Source: CAZFUY01 sp964522445 (GTDB taxonomy: Bacteria > Pseudomonadota > Gammaproteobacteria > SZUA-229). From it: 24,915 bases of DNA. Of the stretch, positions 1 to 7,407 are shown in pieces. The position numbers were made by a program, and so were the translations under genes. Below the pieces are notes generated by a model. It ran no database searches and was not told the DNA's origin. It worked only from the letters and a program-made list of their open reading frames with translations. The first letter of the stretch is position 1, and each line of letters opens with the position of its first letter. The DNA lies in contig CAZFUY010000036.1 of assembly GCA_964522445.1 (NCBI GenBank), positions 1 through 24,915 of the forward strand. Direction: 5' to 3'.

Positions 1-92
1 ATGGATTTATTTCAGTTACCCCTTTGCAGATTGATTTAACACGGTATGATAGCCTGAAAAATTTAGATAGCTGGTTGAACTCCCTTTGTTAA
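1..92 (+). CDS. surE: SurE 5'/3'-nucleotidase, C-terminal end only
   Basis: Only the last 29 codons are present, read from base 3 and stopping at the TAA at 90-92. The peptide begins GFISVTPLQIDLT and ends DSWLNSLC, which matches the conserved C-terminus of SurE (typically SVTPLQ.DLT...WL). SurE is a metal-dependent survival nucleotidase acting on nucleoside monophosphates. It lies directly upstream of pcm in many gammaproteobacteria, and pcm follows here within 35 bases. The catalytic N-terminal part is outside the window, so activity cannot be judged. Confidence 0.85.
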   Translation, partial: GFISVTPLQIDLTRYDSLKNLDSWLNSLC

Positions 93-124
93 ATTTATCT
101 GACCCTCGTATCCAGGGCATAGGC

Positions 125-763
125 ATGACCTCTCAGCGCACCCGAGATCGACTGGTGGAGCGCTTAAGAGAGAAAGGCATTCAGAACGAATCTGTTTTGA
201 GTGTTATAAAAACTATTCCGCGGCATTTATTTGTAGATGAAGCGATGAGTTCTCGATCTTATGAGGATTCCTCTCTACCCATCGGCCATGGCCAAACCAT
301 ATCTCAGCCTTTTATTGTTGCTCGCATGACCGAAGTGCTGCTTAGCCGAGGTATCCCGGATAAAGTACTGGAAGTTGGCACGGGTTCAGGTTATCAGGCG
401 GCAATCTTATCTCAGCTGATCCCAAGAGTTTATTCTGTGGAACGCATTGTTGCGCTACAAAATCAAGCGCGAGAGCGTTATCACATGCTGGGTATCAACA
501 ATATCTCACTTAAGCATTCAGATGGCTCATGGGGTTGGCCTCAGCATGCGCCATATCCTGCCATTATAGTTACAGCAGCACCGGAGCAAGTGCCTGAGGT
601 TCTACTCGATCAACTTGCTGTTGGCGGGATAATGGTTATACCTGTTGGCAGCCAGAATGGTGTGCAAAAACTGTTACAAATTACCCGTGAGGCTGATGGT
701 TTTGTGCAGCAGGAGTTAGATGCTGTGAAGTTTGTGCCGATGTTAAATGGAGCTATTCGATGA
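125..763 (+). CDS. pcm: Protein-L-isoaspartate O-methyltransferase
   Basis: This enzyme transfers a methyl group from S-adenosylmethionine to L-isoaspartyl residues, starting repair of aged proteins in the cytoplasm. The 212-residue product carries family hallmarks: MTSQRTRDRL at the N-terminus, the active-site region LPIGHGQTISQPF, the SAM-binding loop EVGTGSGYQAAIL, and IIVTAAPEQVP, ending KFVPMLNGAIR. I place the start at ATG 125 because AGGG (114-117) lies seven bases upstream and the product length then matches Pseudomonas Pcm. A TTG at 86 would add 13 residues and overlap surE by seven bases; it has no visible ribosome binding site, although the preceding GIG is also seen in some relatives. 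The stop overlaps the next start as ATGA, which suggests translational coupling. Confidence 0.95.
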   Translation: MTSQRTRDRLVERLREKGIQNESVLSVIKTIPRHLFVDEAMSSRSYEDSSLPIGHGQTISQPFIVARMTEVLLSRGIPDKVLEVGTGSGYQAAILSQLIPRVYSVERIVALQNQARERYHMLGINNISLKHSDGSWGWPQHAPYPAIIVTAAPEQVPEVLLDQLAVGGIMVIPVGSQNGVQKLLQITREADGFVQQELDAVKFVPMLNGAIR

Positions 764-1338
764 TTTTTGCAGGATTTTATAATCGCTGTATGAGCTGGGC
801 AGAGCATCCACATAGAGAGCGTTATCTAGTGGGGGTCAGCCTGTTTGAGTCTTTTATTTTTCCTTTGCCAACAGCTTTGCTGATGATTCCAATGGTAATA
901 GCAACGCCATCTAAAGCGATTCGTCTGGCGACCATCACTACCGTAATGTCTGTATTTGGTGCGTTTATTGGTTATATGCTGGGCTATGCTGCGATAACAG
1001 CGATAGAACCGTGGATTATTAAAATGGGCTGGTGGGATCAGCTGATATCTGCTCAGGATGAATTTGCTATTTATGGTGTCTGGGCAGTATTGATAGGTGC
1101 TTTTACACCCGCTCCATTTAAGCTGTTTACTATAACAGCGGGCATGTTATCAATGAGTTTATTGCCGTTTATTTTTGCAGCAACTATTGGCCGAGCCGCT
1201 CATTTTTATATGATTGCACTTCTAATGGCGTGGGCAGGCCCTAAATTAGAACCTGTGGTTAGAAAATATATTGAATGGCTGGGCTGGTCGATTGTTTTAT
1301 TAGCAGTGATTGCTTATGCGGTGCATAAATATTTATAA
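760..1338 (+). CDS. yqaA: YqaA/DedA-like membrane protein (COG1238 type)
   Basis: This is a 192-residue integral membrane protein of the YqaA group in the broader DedA/SNARE-associated superfamily. The visible N-terminal signature is RERYLVGVSLFESFIFPLP, a re-entrant-like segment typical of the group. Hydrophobic stretches lie at about residues 26-48, 57-79, 100-131, 134-158 and 174-192. The loop containing GAFTPAPFKLFTITAG matches the second conserved amphipathic segment. DedA proteins are linked to membrane lipid handling and proton-motive-force-dependent envelope homeostasis; the exact substrate is not known for YqaA. It starts inside the pcm stop (ATGA) and runs 23 bases into nlpD, so the three genes form one translational block. 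Confidence 0.85.
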   Translation: MIFAGFYNRCMSWAEHPHRERYLVGVSLFESFIFPLPTALLMIPMVIATPSKAIRLATITTVMSVFGAFIGYMLGYAAITAIEPWIIKMGWWDQLISAQDEFAIYGVWAVLIGAFTPAPFKLFTITAGMLSMSLLPFIFAATIGRAAHFYMIALLMAWAGPKLEPVVRKYIEWLGWSIVLLAVIAYAVHKYL

Positions 1339-2329
1339 GCTTTTTGCCCTCAAACTTATTCCTCTTACCTTGTTTCTACTGCTGCAAGGTTGTGGTGGTA
1401 TTCGTGATAATGGCTGGAATCCACAGTCCTATACTGTAAAAAATAAAGATACCCTTTATTCTATTGCCTGGCGTTATGAAATGGATTTTCGTGATCTTGC
1501 CAAATGGAATAATATTCGTGTACCCTATGCTATTTATCCCGGCCAACGATTAAGCATGGCAGCTGATAGCGCCGCAGGTACGATTGGTCATGAGGAAAAA
1601 CAGCCTATTATTGCTGATTCAGAACCCATTATTAAATCGCCTGTAGTAATGGTTAAAGCTTTGAAAGAGGCCGCTCCGGTTGTTATTAAGTCTTTGCAAC
1701 GGCCTGCGTTTATTGTTGTTCGAAAAGGCGATACCGTTTATTCAATTGCCCGTTATCAAAACTTAAAACCCCAACAGCTTGCACGCTGGAATGCATTAAA
1801 AAGGCCTTATGCTATTTATCCAGGCCAAAAACTGAAATTAAGGCCACCGCAAACATCACATCAAATAGCAAACTCAAAACCTGTTATACCCAGTAGGCCA
1901 CCAGTAAAAACAATAGTGGCTAAACGAACTGAAGTGAAGCTACCTAAAACTGTGAAGGGCTGGCAATGGCCGGTAAAAGGCCGGGTGGTAAAAACATTTA
2001 GCTCTAAAGACAATACCCGAAAAGGTATAAAAATTGCTGGCAATAGAGGCCAGACAATTAAAGCGGCAGCTAAAGGTAAAGTTGTTTATAGCGGTAATGG
2101 TCTTATTGGTTATGGTAATTTAATTATTATTAAACACAGTAATACGTTTTTAAGTGCCTATGCTTACAACCGGAAATTGCTCGTAAAAGAGGGAGAGCAG
2201 GTTAAGTCCGGACAGGCCATTGCACGGATGGGAAGTGTTGACAAAGGCCGCGCATTGTTGCACTTCGAAATAAGGAAAAATGGCAAGCCTGTAAATCCAT
2301 TGAGGTATCTATCCTCTAATCAGGGATGA
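1316..2329 (+). CDS. nlpD: NlpD-like murein hydrolase activator lipoprotein
   Basis: NlpD is an outer-membrane lipoprotein that activates the amidase AmiC during daughter-cell separation. From ATG 1316 the protein has a short signal sequence ending in a lipobox-like LLLQGC, two LysM domains (the first beginning YTVKNKDTLYSIAWRYE, the second FIVVRKGDTVYSIARYQ, both ending YAIYPGQ), and a C-terminal LytM/M23 domain from about KGWQWPVKG. The LytM domain is degenerate. Canonical zinc ligands are replaced in the KGIKIAG segment and in SAYAYN, and only the LHFEIR histidine remains, as expected for a non-catalytic activator. A TTG at 1310 is also in frame, but ATG gives a cleaner signal peptide. It overlaps yqaA by 23 bases and precedes rpoS, the classic order. 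Confidence 0.95.
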   Translation: MRCINIYKLFALKLIPLTLFLLLQGCGGIRDNGWNPQSYTVKNKDTLYSIAWRYEMDFRDLAKWNNIRVPYAIYPGQRLSMAADSAAGTIGHEEKQPIIADSEPIIKSPVVMVKALKEAAPVVIKSLQRPAFIVVRKGDTVYSIARYQNLKPQQLARWNALKRPYAIYPGQKLKLRPPQTSHQIANSKPVIPSRPPVKTIVAKRTEVKLPKTVKGWQWPVKGRVVKTFSSKDNTRKGIKIAGNRGQTIKAAAKGKVVYSGNGLIGYGNLIIIKHSNTFLSAYAYNRKLLVKEGEQVKSGQAIARMGSVDKGRALLHFEIRKNGKPVNPLRYLSSNQG

Positions 2330-2544
2330 ATTCAGTGCTTTTTAGTGCCTAAAATGAAATAAATTGGAATAAATTAAACTTTTTTTGATATTTCTCTTGT
2401 AATTGTTCTTTTTTTAGATTAAATATGGTCTATAAGTATGTGATTCTTCAAAAGATTTATTAATATTTTCTTATATTGGAGGGCAATAAAAAAAATAACT
2501 AACCCTAATTATAACAACATGATGTCACCGTGGGGAGGATAATC
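2330..2544 (+). promoter_or_regulatory. rpoS leader / intergenic region
   Basis: This is 215 bases of very AT-rich DNA between nlpD and rpoS, with several T-runs at about 2379-2416. It ends in a strong Shine-Dalgarno GGGGAGGA just ahead of the ATG at 2545. In enterobacteria the rpoS promoter lies inside nlpD and the long leader is a target for Hfq-dependent small RNAs. That is known of the family and not shown here. I see no convincing -35/-10 pair and no long hairpin. Confidence 0.4.
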
Positions 2545-3615
2545 ATGAGCAATGCAGTCTGCCAAAAGAAAGTAACAAATAAGAAAAACCGTGTTAATGC
2601 TAAAGACACGTCGGAAATAGATGATTCAACAACAAAGGATCTGCTTCTTAATGATGTTGTTGAAGACACTGAACTAGGTATTGATAAAAATACTAAGGGA
2701 TTACCTAAAACAAAAAAAATTACTGATACCGACAAAAAAGCGCCTAAAAAATATGCAGCAAGAGCTACTACAAGTCGTAAAGAACTTGATGCTACTCGTC
2801 TGTATTTACGAGAAATCGAATACTCAGCCCTGTTAACAGCCGAAGAAGAAGTATATTACTCGCGCCTGTCACGCAAAGGTGTTGAATCAGCCCGTAAAAA
2901 AATGATCGAATGTAACCTTCGCCTGGTTGTGAAAATTGCACGTCGATATATGAATCGTGGTCTGGCTCTTCTGGATTTGATTGAAGAAGGCAACCTGGGT
3001 TTGATCAGAGCTGTAGAGAAGTTTGATCCAGAAAAAGGTTTCCGTTTCTCAACTTATGCAACCTGGTGGATACGCCAGACTGTAGAACGTGCGCTGATGA
3101 ATCAGACACGTACCATTCGTTTACCTATCCATGTTATCAAAGAGCTTAATGTGTATTTAAGGGCAGCACGTAAGCTTGAGCAAACTATGGAGCACGAACC
3201 ATCTCCTGAAGATATTGCAGCTATGGTTGAAAAACCTGTTGCTAATGTTGAAAAGATGCTGGGTCTTCGAGATCGAGTTACCTCAGTTGATGTACCTGTT
3301 GGTAAAGATAATGATCGTCCACTACTGGAGATTATTCCTGATCAGGCTAATCCTGAGCCATCTTCAATTCTTCAAAATGAAGATGTAATGGCTAATCTGG
3401 AAATGTGGCTAAATCAACTGGAAGAAAAGCAACGTCAGGTTGTTGTTCGTCGCTTTGGACTGCATGGTTATGAGCGTACAACACTTGAAGAAGTAGGCCG
3501 TGAATTGGGTGTAACACGTGAACGTGTACGCCAAATTCAAATGGATGCCTTACGTCATTTGCGTAAGATTCTTGAAAGCCATGGCTTCTCAGAAGACCTG
3601 CTGCTTAATGATTAA
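2545..3615 (+). CDS. rpoS: RNA polymerase sigma factor RpoS (sigma-38)
   Basis: This is the general stress and stationary-phase sigma factor. Region 1.2 is recognisable as DATRLYLREIEYSALLT, region 2 contains NLRLVVKIARRYMNRG, DLIEEGNLGLIRAVEKFD and FSTYATWWIRQTVERA, region 3 contains RTIRLPIHVIKELN, and region 4.2 ends with the helix-turn-helix TLEEVGRELGVTRERVRQIQ. The N-terminus before region 1.2 is long, Lys/Asp-rich and poorly conserved, giving 356 residues against about 330 in E. coli. I choose ATG 2545 because GGGGAGG is ideally placed before it; an in-frame GTG at 2530 lies upstream of that site. It follows nlpD and ends at a strong intrinsic terminator. Confidence 0.97.
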   Translation: MSNAVCQKKVTNKKNRVNAKDTSEIDDSTTKDLLLNDVVEDTELGIDKNTKGLPKTKKITDTDKKAPKKYAARATTSRKELDATRLYLREIEYSALLTAEEEVYYSRLSRKGVESARKKMIECNLRLVVKIARRYMNRGLALLDLIEEGNLGLIRAVEKFDPEKGFRFSTYATWWIRQTVERALMNQTRTIRLPIHVIKELNVYLRAARKLEQTMEHEPSPEDIAAMVEKPVANVEKMLGLRDRVTSVDVPVGKDNDRPLLEIIPDQANPEPSSILQNEDVMANLEMWLNQLEEKQRQVVVRRFGLHGYERTTLEEVGRELGVTRERVRQIQMDALRHLRKILESHGFSEDLLLND

Positions 3616-3641
3616 TTAATAAGATTATTAAGTTGTAACTT

Positions 3642-3673
3642 AAAAGGCGGGAATTTTTATTTCCGCCTTTTTT
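3642..3673 (+). terminator. Rho-independent terminator after rpoS
   Basis: A 9-bp stem, AAAAGGCGG at 3642-3650 paired with CCGCCTTTT at 3663-3671, has a 12-base AT-rich loop and continues into a T-run. It lies 27 bases after the rpoS stop. Because the stem has A-rich and T-rich flanks, it can also terminate the converging gene that ends at 3682. Confidence 0.85.
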
Positions 3674-3681
3674 ATTGCAAA

Positions 3682-4050
3682 TTATAAAATAATAGCCGTC
3701 ACAACATTTCGTCCTTCAGAAACCAGCACATTATATGTGCGGCAAGCAGCACCAGAATCCATAAATTCAATACCCATTCCCTGATTAATTACAGATACAT
3801 AACTTTGGGGTGAGGGAAATACAAGTTTCTGACCTGTGCCAATTAAAATAACCTCTGGCCTCATATCTAAAATAGCCTTCAGGTGGTCAGATTCTAGCTG
3901 AGATATATCAGCTACAGGCCAGCTTTCAATTAGTGTATTTTTACTAATGATAAAACTGCTGCTAAAAACTTTCCCGTCTATAATTATTTCACTGTCATTA
4001 TATGACTGGATTATATGGCTATTTGTAGAGCTTTCTTCATTAAATTTCAT
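3682..4050 (-). CDS. Mth938-like (DUF498) small protein
   Basis: This is a 122-residue soluble protein of the Mth938/Xcc1710 fold (DUF498, COG3737), related in eukaryotes to the mitochondrial complex I assembly factor NDUFAF3. Recognisable blocks are IIDGKVFSSSFIIS, a central PEVILIGTGQKLVFPSPQ, and IEFMDSGAACRTYNVLVSEGRNVVTAIIL at the C-terminus, which carries the family's typical M.T..A.RTYN.L..EGR.V. pattern. No catalytic residues are assigned to the family and its bacterial function is unknown. It is convergent with rpoS and divergent from hom, standing alone on the minus strand. Start at the ATG complementary to 4048-4050. Confidence 0.85.
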   Translation of the reverse strand: MKFNEESSTNSHIIQSYNDSEIIIDGKVFSSSFIISKNTLIESWPVADISQLESDHLKAILDMRPEVILIGTGQKLVFPSPQSYVSVINQGMGIEFMDSGAACRTYNVLVSEGRNVVTAIIL

Positions 4051-4093
4051 GCTAGTCTCAATTCTTTAAGTAGGCTTATTGATAACAGTAAAT

Positions 4094-4156
4094 GTAGGAG
4101 CGGCTTTAGCCGCGATATGCACATCAGGCAGGTATCGCTGCTAAAGCCGCTCCTGC
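4094..4156. repeat. REPIN: two inverted REP sequences
   Basis: The left REP, GTAGGAGCGGCTTTAGCCGC at 4094-4113 (continuing to 4116), and the right REP on the opposite strand (4134-4156) are near-identical 23-mers separated by 17 bases. Each starts with a GTAG- or GCAG-like head and contains its own GCGGCTTTAGCCGC hairpin. This is the layout of REPINs, which are mobilised by RAYT (TnpA-REP) transposases encoded elsewhere in the genome. A third copy lies at 8759-8781. It sits between the divergently oriented DUF498 gene and hom. Confidence 0.85.
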
Positions 4157-4189
4157 AAAAATTGTTTTAGCTCTGTTAAATGTAAATTA

Positions 4190-4218
4190 TTGACAGCAAA
4201 GCATTTTACCAGTAATTT
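4190..4218 (+). promoter_or_regulatory. Putative sigma-70 promoter for hom
   Basis: A perfect -35 TTGACA (4190-4195) is followed 17 bases later by a weak -10 TAATTT (4213-4218). It stands 42 bases before the hom start and just downstream of the REPIN. A Shine-Dalgarno GGAG lies at about 4246-4249. Confidence 0.45.
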
Positions 4219-4260
4219 GCCTGATCTATAAATATAGATGTCTTCGGAGATAAAAAATAA

Positions 4261-5571
4261 ATGAAACCGGTCAAGATTGGTTTATTAGGTTTGGGCACCG
4301 TAGGTGGTGGTACTGCAACTGTGTTGCAAAGAAACTGTGATGAAATTACTCGTAGAGTAGGTCGGTGTCTGGAGATTGTTCATGCCGCAGCACGAGATGC
4401 TGATCAACAAACAGTTGTTGATGCTTCTAAAGTAAAGTTAACTGAAAATGCCGAAGATGTCGTTAATGATCCGGAAGTAGATATTGTTGTTGAATTAATT
4501 GGTGGTTATTCACCTGCGCGTGAGCTGGTTTTAAAAGCCATAGAAAATGGCAAGCATGTAGTAACGGCTAACAAGGCACTGATTGCTATACACGGTAAAG
4601 AAATATTTAAAGCCGCTCAGGACAAAGGCGTTATTGTTGCTTATGAAGCTGCTGTTGCCGGTGGCATTCCAATTATTAAAGCCGTACGTGAAGGTCTGGC
4701 TGCAAATAAAATAGAGTGGCTTGCTGGTATTATTAATGGTACAGGTAATTTTATTCTTACTGAAATGCGTGATAAAGGTCGTGACTTTGCCGATGTTTTA
4801 AAAGAAGCACAGGAACTGGGTTATGCGGAAGCCGATCCTACATTTGATGTTGAAGGTATAGATGCTGCACATAAATTAACAATACTTGCATCCCTGGCTT
4901 TTGGCATTGAACTACAGTTTGAAAAAACATTTACAGAAGGCATTAGTGAAATTACTCAGGAAGATGTGATTTACGCAGAAGAATTAGGTTATCGCATAAA
5001 GCATCTGGGCATTGCACGTAAAACTGAAAGCGGTATTGAAATGCGAGTGCATCCTACGCTTATTCCTGAACGTCGTTTAATTGCAAATGTTGATGGTGTA
5101 ATGAATGCTGTTTTAGTTAAAGCAGATGCAGTTGGTCCTACTCTTTATTATGGCGCAGGTGCGGGCGCAGAACCCACGGCCTCTGCTGTTGTTGCAGATC
5201 TTATTGATGTTGCTCGTGCAATGGATGTAGATCAGGAGCACCGTGTTGCTATGTTAGGTTTCCAGGCGGATGCAATGTCTGACTTGCCTGTATTAGCAGA
5301 AGATGCATTTATAACGGCATATTACCTGCGTTTATTAGCTGAAGATAAACCGGGTGTTCTAGCTGATGTGACGCGCATATTTGCAGAAAAAGAAATTAGT
5401 ATCGAAGCGGTTATTCAAAAAGAACCCAATGAAGGCCAAACACGAGTGCCTTTAATTTTGCTGACTTCAAATGTTGTAGAGAAAAATATGAATGCGGCGC
5501 TGGCTGAAATTGAACAGCTGGACTCAATTGAAGGACAGGTAACTAAGATTCGCATGGAGCATCTTGGTTAA
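4261..5571 (+). CDS. hom: Homoserine dehydrogenase with ACT domain
   Basis: It catalyses NAD(P)-dependent reduction of aspartate semialdehyde to homoserine, the branch point to threonine, methionine and isoleucine. The 436-residue protein has the nucleotide-binding GLGTVGGG at residues 10-17, TANKALIA at about 102-109, the INGTGNFIL segment at about 158-166, the catalytic ADPTFDVEGIDAAHKL region at about 191-206, and a C-terminal ACT regulatory domain from about residue 350 (LRLLAEDKPGVLADVTRIFAEKEISIE). It is the monofunctional, threonine-feedback type without an aspartokinase domain. thrC, its frequent partner downstream, is absent; the gene converges on aat instead. Confidence 0.97.
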   Translation: MKPVKIGLLGLGTVGGGTATVLQRNCDEITRRVGRCLEIVHAAARDADQQTVVDASKVKLTENAEDVVNDPEVDIVVELIGGYSPARELVLKAIENGKHVVTANKALIAIHGKEIFKAAQDKGVIVAYEAAVAGGIPIIKAVREGLAANKIEWLAGIINGTGNFILTEMRDKGRDFADVLKEAQELGYAEADPTFDVEGIDAAHKLTILASLAFGIELQFEKTFTEGISEITQEDVIYAEELGYRIKHLGIARKTESGIEMRVHPTLIPERRLIANVDGVMNAVLVKADAVGPTLYYGAGAGAEPTASAVVADLIDVARAMDVDQEHRVAMLGFQADAMSDLPVLAEDAFITAYYLRLLAEDKPGVLADVTRIFAEKEISIEAVIQKEPNEGQTRVPLILLTSNVVEKNMNAALAEIEQLDSIEGQVTKIRMEHLG

Positions 5572-5581
5572 TAAATAATAT

Positions 5582-5784
5582 GTTGTAAGTTATAAATCGA
5601 GACCTTTGCATGAAATAAATCCCGTCATCCCGGTATGCTTTTAAGCCGGGATCCAGTGACCTCAAGTCAGAAAGACACGAGATTCCTGCTAGAAGCATGC
5701 AGGAATAATGATAAAACTGGTAACTATTAAAATAATTTTCTTTCGTGCAAAGGTCTCAAATCGTTTTGATTTATAACTTACAAC
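5582..5784. repeat. 17-bp palindrome split by an inserted element
   Basis: GTTGTAAGTTATAAATC at 5582-5598 and its exact reverse complement at 5768-5784 form the two arms of a perfect inverted repeat. Removing the element at 5599-5757 and one copy of its 5-base target duplication leaves the arms separated by only five bases (GTTTT), so the ancestral site was a compact hairpin between the convergent hom and aat genes. The right arm overlaps the last four codons and stop of aat. It may have served as a bidirectional transcription end; the stem is AT-rich, so that role is only an inference. Confidence 0.8.
5599..5757. mobile_element. 159-bp MITE-like element with terminal inverted repeats
   Basis: The left end GAGACCTTTGCATGAAAT and the inverted right end GAGACCTTTGCACGAAAG match over about 20 bases with two differences. 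The element is flanked by the direct repeat AAATC at 5594-5598 and 5758-5762, as expected of a target-site duplication. Inside are two further hairpins: ATCCCGG/CCGGGAT (5627-5633 with 5646-5652) and ATTCCTGC/GCAGGAAT (5682-5689 with 5699-5706). There is no coding capacity, so movement would need a transposase supplied in trans. I do not assign it to an IS family. Confidence 0.8.
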
Positions 5785-6448
5785 TATTTTTAGTATATTT
5801 TTTTACCAAACTCTCAAATTCTGATCTGGAAATCATTTCTGCACCCATACTCTCCATATGATTGGTGTGAACCTGCGAATCAATTAATTTAAAATTATTC
5901 TTTTTTAAATATTCACATAAATGCACCAGTGCAACTTTAGACGCATCTGTTTTTTTGCTGAACATGGACTCACCAAAAAAAATCTGGCCAATAGCAATGC
6001 CATACAGACCACCTACCAGCTTATTATCTTGCCAGCACTCAAAACTATGGGCATAACCCAGTTTGTGCATTTGATTATATGCAATAAACATATCATTGGT
6101 GATCCAGGTGCCAGACTGTTTTTTTCGTTTTTCCGCACAGGCTTTCATAACATCAGCAAAAGCACTGTTTATGCGTATTTCAAATAATTGTTTGCGTAAT
6201 GTTTTGCGCAGGCTTCGTGAGATTTTAAGTTTTTCTGGAACAAGCACACAACGTGGGTTGGGTGACCACCAGAGAACAGGTTCACCTTCGTTGTACCAGG
6301 GAAAAATTCCATGTTGATAGGCATTAAGAAGTCGTCTGGGTAATAAATCACCACCCGCTGCCAGTAAACCATCAGGTTCAGTTAATGCCTGATCAAGAGG
6401 TGGAAAAGGAGCGTCAGGATCGTTTTGCAGCCAGTAAAGTGAAATCAT
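5771..6448 (-). CDS. aat: Leucyl/phenylalanyl-tRNA--protein transferase
   Basis: Aat transfers Leu or Phe from aminoacyl-tRNA to the N-terminal Arg or Lys of proteins, creating N-degrons for ClpS/ClpAP. The 225-residue protein shows the family's GLLAAGGDL, GIFPWYNEGEPVLWWSPNPR, GTWIT, GYAHSFECW, LVGGLYGIAIGQIFFGESMFS and DASKVALVHL segments in order, with a usual length. It starts at the ATG complementary to 6446-6448, 39 bases from the divergent response-regulator gene. Its last codons lie inside the 17-bp palindrome described at 5582-5784. Confidence 0.97.
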   Translation of the reverse strand: MISLYWLQNDPDAPFPPLDQALTEPDGLLAAGGDLLPRRLLNAYQHGIFPWYNEGEPVLWWSPNPRCVLVPEKLKISRSLRKTLRKQLFEIRINSAFADVMKACAEKRKKQSGTWITNDMFIAYNQMHKLGYAHSFECWQDNKLVGGLYGIAIGQIFFGESMFSKKTDASKVALVHLCEYLKKNNFKLIDSQVHTNHMESMGAEMISRSEFESLVKKYTKNSCKL

Positions 6449-6487
6449 TAGCGAAGTTTACGGCAGCTGCTACACTCAAACAATAAA

Positions 6488-7312
6488 ATGAATAATATTC
6501 GGGTTAAGTCAATGTCTGATAAATCAATATCTGATCTTTTTGTGTTATTGGTAGAGCCGTCACACTCACAGGCCAAGTTTATTCTCAAAGAACTTAAAGC
6601 GGCGGGAATTGTGCGTTTTGGTGCAGCTATTGATGGTCAATCTGCACTTGAATCAATGAATGGCCATCATCCTGATTTAGTAATAAGCGCCATGTATTTG
6701 CCAGATATGACAGCGACTGAACTGGTGCAATCCATGAGAGAAGACAGCGCATTACATGATATTGCTTTTATGCTAATTTCCAGTGAAACAGGTTTTGATC
6801 AAATTGATCCAATAAAACAGGCGGGTGTTTCAGCAATATTACCCAAGCCTTTTCAGTCTCAGCAATTAAAACGTGCGCTTTACAATACACTGGATATGTT
6901 AAGCACTGCGGGTCTGGATCTTGATGATTTTAATCCAGAAGATTTAAAAGTTCTTGTTGTTGATGACAGTAAAATGGCTCGTAAACATATTATCCGTGTG
7001 CTTGGTGGTATGGGCATAGAAAAAATTGTAGAAGCGGATGATGGTGCTAATGCAGTGCCCATATTAAGTTCAGAGTTTTTTGATTTTGTTGTTACTGATT
7101 ACAACATGCCTGAAATGGATGGTAAGGCATTACTAAAATATATTCGTACTAATAGTAATCAACGTTCAATACCTGTGCTGATGGTAACCTCAGAAGGCGA
7201 TATGGGAAATCTGGCTGCTGTTGAACAGGCAGGTGTTTCGGGAATTTGTGATAAGCCTTTTGAAACAGATGTTGTCAGAGACATGATTCGAATGATGATG
7301 GCGGACATTTAA
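6488..7312 (+). CDS. Tandem receiver response regulator, first receiver degenerate
   Basis: The 274-residue cytoplasmic protein consists of two CheY-like receiver domains (about residues 15-130 and 152-272) and no output domain. The second is intact: acidic pair VVDDSKMAR (D159, D160), phosphoacceptor D204 in VVTDYNMPEMDG, switch residue in VTSEG, and K256 in CDKPF. The first has VEPSHS (E23, P24) in place of the acidic pair and VISAMYLPDM, where Ala68 occupies the phosphoacceptor position; it keeps K120 in LPKPF. The first domain therefore cannot be phosphorylated in the usual way and is probably a protein-interaction pseudo-receiver. The start may be ATG 6488 or 6512; neither has a strong ribosome binding site. 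No histidine kinase is adjacent. Confidence 0.9.
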   Translation: MNNIRVKSMSDKSISDLFVLLVEPSHSQAKFILKELKAAGIVRFGAAIDGQSALESMNGHHPDLVISAMYLPDMTATELVQSMREDSALHDIAFMLISSETGFDQIDPIKQAGVSAILPKPFQSQQLKRALYNTLDMLSTAGLDLDDFNPEDLKVLVVDDSKMARKHIIRVLGGMGIEKIVEADDGANAVPILSSEFFDFVVTDYNMPEMDGKALLKYIRTNSNQRSIPVLMVTSEGDMGNLAAVEQAGVSGICDKPFETDVVRDMIRMMMADI

Positions 7313-7407
7313 ATCACAAGTCATTAAGACTATACCTCATAGGGTATTTAGTTTTCTAAGCTGGCACATTATTATATCTTTCTTTCCTGGCCTGTAATTT
7401 AAATAAT

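Noticed and set aside
2653..3615. DLLLND occurs near the N-terminus and again at the C-terminus of RpoS
   Set aside because: Only six residues with similar codons; most likely chance or local codon bias, with no sign of a duplicated segment.
5921..6372. Open frames on both strands inside aat
   Set aside because: They are shadows of a well-conserved gene; their translations show no family pattern.
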